Positions 6,309-11,006 of a stretch of 11,006 bases of DNA are shown here, piece by piece. A program made the translations under genes and the position numbers. The notes under the pieces are model-generated. The model was not told where the DNA came from, did no database searches, and saw only the letters and a program-made list of their open reading frames with translations. Origin of the DNA: Thermoplasmata archaeon (lineage in GTDB: Archaea > Thermoplasmatota > Thermoplasmata > Thermoplasmatales > GCA-001856825). Where the stretch lies: assembly GCA_021792355.1 (NCBI GenBank), contig JAJYUV010000032.1, positions 1-11,006 of the forward strand, read 5' to 3'. Every line of letters begins with the position of its first letter. The first letter of the stretch is position 1.

Positions 6309-7412
6309 TTACTCCAAGTTGGATTGTACCACCCTATTTATTGTCTTAATTATCAGATCCAACTCTTCGTCTGAAATCTTAGGATAACTAGGAAGATTGA
6401 GCCCCCTTTTAGAGATATCACTGCTCACTACCCGCTTACCTCGAACGTAGGAGAAGTCCCTGTAGGGTGGCATAATATGAACTGGATAAAAAAAGTTTCT
6501 CGATTCTATCTCGCGCTTCCAAAGCTCATTCACAATTTTCTCTCGAATTCTTTTATTTCTAGCCAAGATTGAGTAAAGCCAAAACACAGATTTCTGGTCT
6601 GGCGGATCCGCTTGTGTTTCTAGTTTGTCGGAAAGGTTTTCTTGGTAGATTTTGGCAATTCTTCTCTTCATTTGTATGATTCTCTTAATCTTCCTAAGTT
6701 GGGCAATCCCCAGAGCAGCTTGCATGTTAGTCATCCTATAATTGAATCCGACTTGATCGTGCCAGTATCTCCTTTCAGGTTTCATGCCATGATCACGTAA
6801 GGTCATCAGTCTTTCCCTAATTTCTTTGTCATCAGTCAGGCACATACCGCCTTCTCCGGTTGTAATGACCTTGTTTCCGTAGAAAGAGAAACAGCTTACA
6901 ATACCACTTGTGCCTACAATTCTCCCCTTGTATTTAGTTCCAATGGATTCTGCGCAGTCTTCGATCAAAAATATTTTCTTATCTTCAGCTATTTCCCTTA
7001 TTTCATCTATTTTTGCAGAATTTCCATACATATTTGCGACAATGACGGCCTTCGTCTTTTCTGATATGGCTTTCTTTATTATATCCGGGTTTACCCCCCA
7101 AGTCTCATATTCCGCATCAACCAATACAGGTGTAGCGTTTTGATAAATAACGGCGTTAACAGGGGATACAAAAGTGAAGTCCGGGACTATTACTTCTGCT
7201 CCTTTTCCAATTCCTAGGGCAGCCAAGGCTAAATGAAGGGCAGTTGTTCCACTCGAAGTGGAGACTCCATATCTTCTTCCGACATATTCGGAGAACTTTT
7301 TTTCAAACTCGAGCAATTCCTTCCCTTTGGAGCTAACCCACCCCGACCTTAAGGCATTTAGAACTGCTACAATTTCTTCATCCTCAATCAAGGGTTTATA
7401 AATAGGAATCAT
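6309..7412 (-). CDS. per: DegT/DnrJ/EryC1 PLP aminotransferase, probable GDP-perosamine synthase
   Basis: The likely reaction is transfer of an amino group from glutamate to GDP-4-keto-6-deoxymannose, giving GDP-perosamine. The protein is a full-length (367 aa) sugar aminotransferase. SGWVSSKGKELLEFEKKF (23-40) and SSGTTALHLALAALGI (53-68) form the substrate and phosphate-binding segments. IEDCAESIG (150-158) includes Asp152, the PLP pyridine-nitrogen partner. SFYGNKVITTGEGGM (176-190) carries the Schiff-base Lys181. GFNYRMTNMQAALG (222-235) is typical of the perosamine-synthase branch. Lysine at 181 argues against the histidine-bearing dehydratase branch (ColD). Its ATG overlaps the dehydratase stop by 4 bp (ATGA), so the substrate is almost certainly that enzyme's product. 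Other keto-sugar aminotransferases look similar, so the substrate is inferred mainly from context. Confidence 0.85.
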   Translation of the reverse strand: MIPIYKPLIEDEEIVAVLNALRSGWVSSKGKELLEFEKKFSEYVGRRYGVSTSSGTTALHLALAALGIGKGAEVIVPDFTFVSPVNAVIYQNATPVLVDAEYETWGVNPDIIKKAISEKTKAVIVANMYGNSAKIDEIREIAEDKKIFLIEDCAESIGTKYKGRIVGTSGIVSCFSFYGNKVITTGEGGMCLTDDKEIRERLMTLRDHGMKPERRYWHDQVGFNYRMTNMQAALGIAQLRKIKRIIQMKRRIAKIYQENLSDKLETQADPPDQKSVFWLYSILARNKRIREKIVNELWKREIESRNFFYPVHIMPPYRDFSYVRGKRVVSSDISKRGLNLPSYPKISDEELDLIIKTINRVVQSNLE

Positions 7413-8464
7413 AGTACCCCTTCCGCGCTAAAAATGTCGAACTTGTTCTCGTCATAGAACAAAGCATCGGTGGGAACAATATGCCCTGCCTTGAGGTTCT
7501 TCCATCTTTCCATGTCTGCGTTTACCATAAGTTTTACTATTTCTGAAAAAACAGTCTTCGGCTTCCACCCAAGCAATTTGGTAATTTTATCATGACTTCC
7601 TCTCAGGTAGTCAACGTCTGTAGGTCTCCTAAACTTTGATGAGATCTGTAGGTAATCGGTATAATCGAGGTCGACATATTCGAATGCCTGCTTTAGGAAT
7701 TCCTTTACTTGATGTGTCTTGTTCGAGGCAACTACGAAGTCGTCTGCTTGGTCACTGTGCATCATCATCTGCATAGCCAAAGTGTAATCCGGCGCATGAC
7801 CCCAATCTCTATAAGTCTCAACGTTTCCAAGTACGATCTTATTTGATAGCCCCAGCTTGATCTTTGCCACCTCGTTGGATATTTTTCTTGTAACGAATTC
7901 TAATCCCCGGATTTCTGATTCGTGATTGAATAAAATTCCATTAACGGCATAAAGCCCGTATGATTCTCTATATACTTTCACCATCCAATAGGCATAGAGT
8001 TTTGAAACCGCGTAGGGACTTGATGGTTTCATAGGAGATTCCTCATCGAAACTCCCAGAATTTCCAATATTACCATATAGTTCACTTGTTGCAGCATTGT
8101 AAAATCTTATAGATTTGTCTAACCTCAAGATGCCCTCTAGAAAGTTAGTTACTGAAATCCCAGTAATTTGGCTAGTGATTAATGGAGAATCGAAACTTGC
8201 CAGTACCTGACTTTGTGCAGCCAGATTATAGATGTATTTAGGTTTAATAGATTTAATAACCCGAAAGACAGATGAAGCGTCCAAAATGTCGCACGGTACG
8301 AGTCGAATGGAATTCTCTATACCCAAATAAGCAAGTCTCCAAAAATTCGGAGAACTAACTCTCCTGTATGTTCCAAAGACCTCAAAACCTTGATCAGTCA
8401 ACTGCTTTGCAAGAAAAGAGCCATCCTGTCCAGTTATTCCTGTTATGAGTACCCTCTTATCCAT
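7409..8464 (-). CDS. gmd: GDP-mannose 4,6-dehydratase
   Basis: The enzyme converts GDP-D-mannose to GDP-4-keto-6-deoxy-D-mannose with a bound NADP(H). It is an extended short-chain dehydrogenase. GITGQDG (9-15) is the nucleotide-binding GxxGxxG and TYRR (32-35) the usual NADP-binding follow-on. NLAAQSQVLASFDSP (80-94) is strongly characteristic of Gmd. The catalytic set is Thr126 and Glu128 in ATSELYGN, and Tyr151 and Lys155 in SPYAVSK. LFNHES and RGLEFVTRKI (178-194) and LGNVETYRDWGHAPDY (212-227) are also Gmd hallmarks. One deviation is HESEIRG where the family usually has HESPRRG. Length 351 aa is normal. ATG 8464 has no Shine-Dalgarno but a TATA box about 26 bp upstream, so it is probably leaderless and opens the three-gene operon. 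Confidence 0.93.
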   Translation of the reverse strand: MDKRVLITGITGQDGSFLAKQLTDQGFEVFGTYRRVSSPNFWRLAYLGIENSIRLVPCDILDASSVFRVIKSIKPKYIYNLAAQSQVLASFDSPLITSQITGISVTNFLEGILRLDKSIRFYNAATSELYGNIGNSGSFDEESPMKPSSPYAVSKLYAYWMVKVYRESYGLYAVNGILFNHESEIRGLEFVTRKISNEVAKIKLGLSNKIVLGNVETYRDWGHAPDYTLAMQMMMHSDQADDFVVASNKTHQVKEFLKQAFEYVDLDYTDYLQISSKFRRPTDVDYLRGSHDKITKLLGWKPKTVFSEIVKLMVNADMERWKNLKAGHIVPTDALFYDENKFDIFSAEGVL

Positions 8465-8485
8465 TCAAGATAGCAAGCTACACAG

Positions 8486-8494
8486 CTATTTAGG
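8486..8494 (-). promoter_or_regulatory. TATA box of the gmd operon
   Basis: On the minus strand CCTAAATAG is centred about 26 bp upstream of ATG 8464, which fits a leaderless transcript. The IS that begins near 8572 inserted upstream of this box and left it intact. Confidence 0.45.
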
Positions 8495-8595
8495 TATTTC
8501 ACTATCTGCAATATCTCCGAAAGCAATTATTTGAACCCTGAGTGATGTTATTCCTATATATTATCCCAGCTACGGAAACCTTTACTCATGAACTC

Positions 8596-8604
8596 GATAT
8601 ATTA
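8596..8604 (+). promoter_or_regulatory. Possible TATA box of the two-ORF IS
   Basis: GATATATTA is centred about 32 bp upstream of ATG 8632, leaving a leader of only a few bases. Confidence 0.35.
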
Positions 8605-8631
8605 TGAAGATATCTCAAGAATAGGGTATCA

Positions 8632-8769
8632 ATGAAGGCTGCCACGAGATTGGAAGTAGAGAACATCCAGGGTTTCTTCATCAAGACCGTCACGAAGTTC
8701 GGCACATCCGCAAAGGTTGATTGCCCAAAGCAGCTCCTCGGTAGGACAGTATACCTCGTAGTCATTTGA
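8632..8769 (+). CDS. DUF2080-family transposase-associated small protein
   Basis: The protein is 45 aa, starts at ATG 8632 and ends at TGA 8767. It contains VENIQGFFIKTVTKFGTSAK followed by VDCPKQLLGRTVYLVVI. This is the pattern of the small archaeal transposon-encoded family DUF2080: a short strand-rich protein with K-x-V-x-K-x-G-x-S-A-K-V, then P-K-x-x-x-G-x-x-V-Y. It resembles AbrB/SpoVT-type swapped-hairpin DNA-binding modules, so binding to IS ends or control of transposase is plausible but unproven. The TGA overlaps the downstream TTG start (TTGA, 8766-8769), so translation of the two is probably coupled. It is too short for most gene finders but is well supported by family pattern and position. 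Confidence 0.75.
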   Translation: MKAATRLEVENIQGFFIKTVTKFGTSAKVDCPKQLLGRTVYLVVI

Positions 8770-9836
8770 TAAACGTCTCGAGGCTGCTGACATCACTATC
8801 AGCATTGGAGAGGTTCACCAACGAGCCTCTCGGTCTCAGTCACCACTCCACCAATCTCAGCGGCTTCCACTACAACAGAGACCTTCTGAAGGCTGCCGTA
8901 GCTAACACCTGTCTGGAAACAGTGAGCAACAGATCCGATTCCCCGTACCTTGCAATAGAGGATTCCTTCCCATCCTCGATGAAGAATTCCCTCTTCTCCG
9001 GGATTTCAGTGATTTCCAGACCATCTGGGATTAAAGAGAAGAGGTGCATAATTGCTTTTGACTACACTACAGAAGATTTCTACGGTGAAGTTGACGATAA
9101 GTGGATTCACGGGTGGACTGGGGAGAACGGAGCTACCGGTATGTATTCATATCTCACCGCTAGCATCGTCAACAGGGAGATGAGGCTGCCCATCATCTCC
9201 ATTCCATCACCTGCTGGCAACATAATGCCTGCCGAAGTCATGTCCATTCTCGAGACCGTCAAAACAGTTGTTCCGAGCATCGATCTGCTGCTATTTGACA
9301 GAGGGCTCTATTCTAAGGATTTGATTATGAGGTTGAGTATAGCTCCCTATCCGTACCTAATATTCGTTCCCAAGAGGGAGATGGATAGGAGGGAGCTTGA
9401 ATCTATGCAGTTCGGAGAGAAGAAGGTGATGGTCTATGAATTCTCCTTCTATTCAGACAACAAGAAAATAACAGGAGACACAAAACTGGCATTCCTCAGG
9501 AAGATATTCGACAGAAAAACTCAGGAGTACTACGACTGGGTGTTCGCGACGAATATGGAAAAGGTGGATCTAGATTCCATCATAGCTCAATACAAAATAC
9601 GATGTAGAATTGAGACTATGTTCAGGGTACAGGACGAGTGCAGAATCAAGACAAAATCCAAGGCGATAGAGGTGCGATATTTCCTGTTCGCATACGAGCA
9701 GCTCATAGAGGCGATGTGGTATATCTTCTACAACAAGGAGGTGAGTTTCAAGAAATTTCTAATAGAGCTGAGCGATGCGTGCACAACTATTGTGGACAAC
9801 GAGGAGAGAAAGGAAAGAAACCGCAGACAGGAATGA
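8766..9836 (+). CDS. DDE transposase of the DUF2080-associated IS
   Basis: This is a 356-aa transposase with an RNase H-like core. The probable catalytic acids are Asp99 in IIAFDYTTEDFYG, Asp178 in LLLFDRGLYSKDLIM and Glu283 in YKIRCRIETMFRVQDECRIK. The last segment has the Y-x2-R-x3-E spacing of IS4-like enzymes but Asp rather than Lys at the usual final position. The N-terminal ~95 residues are probably the DNA-binding region. The TTG start overlaps the stop of the DUF2080 gene; no nearby ATG exists before residue 72, so I accept TTG with translational coupling. I cannot name the IS family firmly; an ISA1214-like or unclassified archaeal group is possible. The frame is intact and the C-terminus is highly charged (NEERKERNRRQE). 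Confidence 0.82.
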   Translation: MINVSRLLTSLSALERFTNEPLGLSHHSTNLSGFHYNRDLLKAAVANTCLETVSNRSDSPYLAIEDSFPSSMKNSLFSGISVISRPSGIKEKRCIIAFDYTTEDFYGEVDDKWIHGWTGENGATGMYSYLTASIVNREMRLPIISIPSPAGNIMPAEVMSILETVKTVVPSIDLLLFDRGLYSKDLIMRLSIAPYPYLIFVPKREMDRRELESMQFGEKKVMVYEFSFYSDNKKITGDTKLAFLRKIFDRKTQEYYDWVFATNMEKVDLDSIIAQYKIRCRIETMFRVQDECRIKTKSKAIEVRYFLFAYEQLIEAMWYIFYNKEVSFKKFLIELSDACTTIVDNEERKERNRRQE

Positions 9837-9996
9837 TTCGCTCTTGTTTGTGGATAGCTATCCTTTCCGTTTCTCTCAACATTGATAGCCGAAGCTGTCC
9901 TTAAGATTTACTCAACTCGGAGATACTGATCAGTGTTTTGCCTTTAATCTGATAATGAATTACAAATAAGGAATAATATTTGACTCTCATGCGAAG

Positions 9997-10005
9997 TATA
10001 TATAT
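9997..10005 (+). promoter_or_regulatory. TATA box of the acyltransferase gene
   Basis: TATATATAT is centred about 25 bp upstream of ATG 10026, which has no Shine-Dalgarno, so a leaderless transcript is expected. 9871-9990 holds nothing else I recognise. Confidence 0.55.
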
Positions 10006-10025
10006 TGCATTAAGATAGAAGTAAG

Positions 10026-10679
10026 ATGGGAGAATACTACATTGTGGGAGCAGGAGGTCAGGCTAGACAGGTTCTGTCTATTGCCAGAAAGGCATACCCA
10101 CAGACTATTGTCAGAGGGTTCGTAGGTTTGGAGAATGAGAAGGGAAAACAAATAAACAAACTTCCAGTCATAACCGAATCAGAAACTGAACATTTAAGCA
10201 GGAAAAAGACCATTCTCTTAAATGGCCTAGGGAGACCAAACAGGAAAGACATCTTAGAAAGATTCATTTCCAACAGATTCAACTTCAATTCGCTCATTCA
10301 TCCCTTGTCGAGTATAAGCGATTACGTTTCAGTTGGATATGGCACCCTGATACAAACTGGTGCGGGAATCATGACGAATGTTAAACTTGGAAAATTCATT
10401 CTAATAGACATGAATGCAACTATCGGACATGATGTTTCTATTGGAGGCTACACAACAATCTCAACTGGAGTTAACATTGCAGGGGGTGTTTCAATTGGAG
10501 AAGGTTGTTGGATTGGCTCAGGCTCAATCATTATTGAGGACATTTCTATAGGAAACAATGTTCTTATTGGTGCGGGATCTGTTGTAACTAGAAATATCGA
10601 AAATAATAAGCTGGTATTTGGGGTTCCAGCTAGAGTTGTAAGGGATATTTCTGACGTGTCGATAGAGTTAATGCACTAA
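10026..10679 (+). CDS. PglD/NeuD/PerB-like sugar N-acyltransferase (left-handed beta-helix)
   Basis: The protein probably N-acylates an amino sugar on its nucleotide carrier; GDP-perosamine is the context-based candidate. The N-terminal third is the small Rossmann-like domain of this family, with YYIVGAGGQARQVL (4-17) binding the sugar nucleotide. From about 97 the hexapeptide repeats of a left-handed beta-helix begin. NATIGHDVSIGG (130-141) places the catalytic base at His135. GVSIGEGCWIGSGSIII (154-170) and NNVLIGAGSVVTRNI (177-191) form the acetyl-CoA groove, followed by FGVPARVVRDI. It has 217 aa, normal for a trimeric PglD-type enzyme. It is monocistronic and leaderless, separated from gmd and per by an IS. 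PglD, NeuD and PerB are hard to separate by eye. Confidence 0.85.
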   Translation: MGEYYIVGAGGQARQVLSIARKAYPQTIVRGFVGLENEKGKQINKLPVITESETEHLSRKKTILLNGLGRPNRKDILERFISNRFNFNSLIHPLSSISDYVSVGYGTLIQTGAGIMTNVKLGKFILIDMNATIGHDVSIGGYTTISTGVNIAGGVSIGEGCWIGSGSIIIEDISIGNNVLIGAGSVVTRNIENNKLVFGVPARVVRDISDVSIELMH

Positions 10680-10774
10680 GAAACTTTAGAAGTCTAAGAA
10701 AGTTGTTAATTGAGGGCAAGTAGATACCAACTATTAGAGTATCAATCCTTTTGAGTGTTATCTCTTTTGATTTG

Positions 10775-10788
10775 GAGACTTCCGTCTC
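10775..10788. repeat. Small hairpin in the acyltransferase-IS110 gap
   Basis: GAGAC (10775-10779) and GTCTC (10784-10788) pair around TTCC. It could end the acyltransferase transcript, but no T-run follows. The rest of 10680-10820 shows only T-rich patches. Confidence 0.3.
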
Positions 10789-10820
10789 GGTAAAAATCTT
10801 TAAGGGAAAACTCAAGATTG

Positions 10821-10905
10821 GTCTGACTGAATAGTAAAATTCCTACACGGTCAGCCCTTTCTCGCTGCTCCTAGTCAGCCTTTGGAGCAGCGAAGGAGTG
10901 GATAA
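10821..10905 (+). ncRNA. IS110 leader with two stem-loops, second copy
   Basis: Stem-loop 2 (10863-10871 with 10884-10892) is identical to copy 1. Stem-loop 1 pairs CTGACTG (10822-10828) with CGGTCAG (10848-10854) using one G-U pair. Its loop differs from copy 1 at several positions and is one base shorter, while ATAGTAAA in the loop is conserved. Conserved stem with variable loop is what a guide-carrying bridge RNA would show. This is inference only. Confidence 0.4.
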
Positions 10906-11006
10906 ATGTATAGGATGAAAAGGAATAGAAAAAGCATGAACAGCACTGTTGTAGGAATTGATGTTGGGGAAGATAAGAGTGAAGCGTGCTATCTTTCTCC
11001 TGCCGG
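10845..11006 (+). repeat. Direct repeat copy 2 (identical to 4693-4854)
   Basis: This is the partner of the repeat at 4693, with the same orientation and 162 bp identity up to the window edge. Confidence 0.9.
10906..11006 (+). CDS. IS110-family transposase, N-terminus only (window edge)
   Basis: The ATG at 10906 is preceded by AAGGAGTG. About 33 codons are visible, reading VVGIDVGEDKSEACYLSP, the start of the RuvC-like DEDD domain with the first catalytic Asp. The N-terminal extension before it (MYRMKRNRKSMNST) is basic; an internal ATG 11 codons in (MNST) could be an alternative start closer to the usual length of the family. The gene continues past the window, so completeness is unknown. 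IS110 enzymes recombine without classic inverted repeats and rely on a bridge RNA from the element's non-coding end, which here would be the structured leader directly upstream. Confidence 0.75.
   Translation, partial: MYRMKRNRKSMNSTVVGIDVGEDKSEACYLSPA

Larger units (their letters stand above)
8572..9870 (+). mobile_element. Two-ORF archaeal insertion sequence (DUF2080 plus DDE transposase)
   Basis: A small DUF2080-like gene and a DDE transposase overlap by 4 bp, an arrangement found in archaeal IS elements. The ends are uncertain. The only symmetric pair I find is ACGGAAA at 8572-8578 against TTTCCGT at 9864-9870, with no clear target duplication, so true ends could lie tens of bases away. 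The element sits between the gmd operon and the acyltransferase, whose genes point away from it. Both reading frames are open, so it may be active. Confidence 0.6.
10821..11006 (+). mobile_element. IS110-family element, 5' part, runs off the window
   Basis: This is the second copy of the element at 4668, in the same orientation. It is identical to that copy from 10845 to the window edge and related but diverged from 10821 to 10844. It is cut by the window end, so I cannot tell whether it is a full, active element. If so, it could supply transposase to the deleted copy. Confidence 0.75.

Noticed and set aside
8548..9976. TTATTCCT (8548-8555) and AGGAATAA (9969-9976) as alternative IS terminal repeats
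   Set aside because: Short, AT-rich, no flanking duplication, and the right copy would extend close to the acyltransferase promoter. No better supported than chance.
1..11006. CRISPR arrays, tRNA or rRNA genes, defence systems
   Set aside because: I looked for regularly spaced repeats, cloverleaf-like segments and rRNA-like stretches and saw none; every sizeable open frame is explained by glycan or IS functions.

Overview
The window looks like an accessory surface-glycan region of an archaeon, about 40% G+C by eye. A Thermoplasmatales-type euryarchaeon is my best guess, but no marker gene fixes the lineage. Three things point to archaea. AT-rich TATA boxes lie about 25-27 bp upstream of start codons that lack a Shine-Dalgarno sequence (leaderless architecture). 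A small DUF2080-type protein, typical of archaeal insertion sequences, precedes one transposase. The IS set and gene style fit archaeal glycan islands.

Layout. (1) 1-2590 is an IS graveyard. It holds the C-terminal scrap of an IS5/IS4-like DDE transposase (83-331, -) and a decayed IS110-family element on the minus strand. That element was split after its fourth codon by an IS1182-family element (704-2326) with 14-bp inverted repeats and an intact 4-bp target duplication (ATTC). The IS1182 transposase is itself broken by two in-frame TAG codons and a frameshift. (2) 2616-4498 holds two convergent genes: an FkbM-type methyltransferase (+) and a GT-B glycosyltransferase (-). (3) 4668-5084 is an internally deleted IS110 copy. 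It keeps its 5' structured leader and fuses the first ~40 codons to the C-terminal part of the transposase. (4) 8464 down to 5130 is a tight minus-strand operon: GDP-mannose 4,6-dehydratase, a DegT-family (perosamine-synthase-like) aminotransferase and a GT4-like glycosyltransferase. (5) 8572-9870 is a two-ORF archaeal IS (DUF2080 protein plus DDE transposase). (6) 10026-10679 is a PglD/NeuD/PerB-like sugar N-acyltransferase. (7) 10821-11006 is the start of a second IS110 copy, running off the window and identical over 162 bp to the copy at 4693-4854.

Function. The dehydratase, aminotransferase and acyltransferase together form the expected route GDP-mannose -> GDP-4-keto-6-deoxymannose -> GDP-perosamine -> GDP-N-acylperosamine. 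The glycosyltransferases and the FkbM methyltransferase could assemble and decorate the glycan. An IS now separates the acyltransferase from the other two genes, which are divergently transcribed.

The most interesting part is the IS110 leaders. IS110 transposases use a bridge RNA encoded in the non-coding end of the element. The two leaders here are identical in the 3' part (including a perfect 9-bp hairpin). They share a 7-bp upstream stem whose only difference is a pairing-preserving C-to-U change, yet differ inside the loop of that stem, as a reprogrammable guide loop would. One copy is a coding-dead derivative that keeps this RNA region, so it is a candidate for mobilisation in trans.
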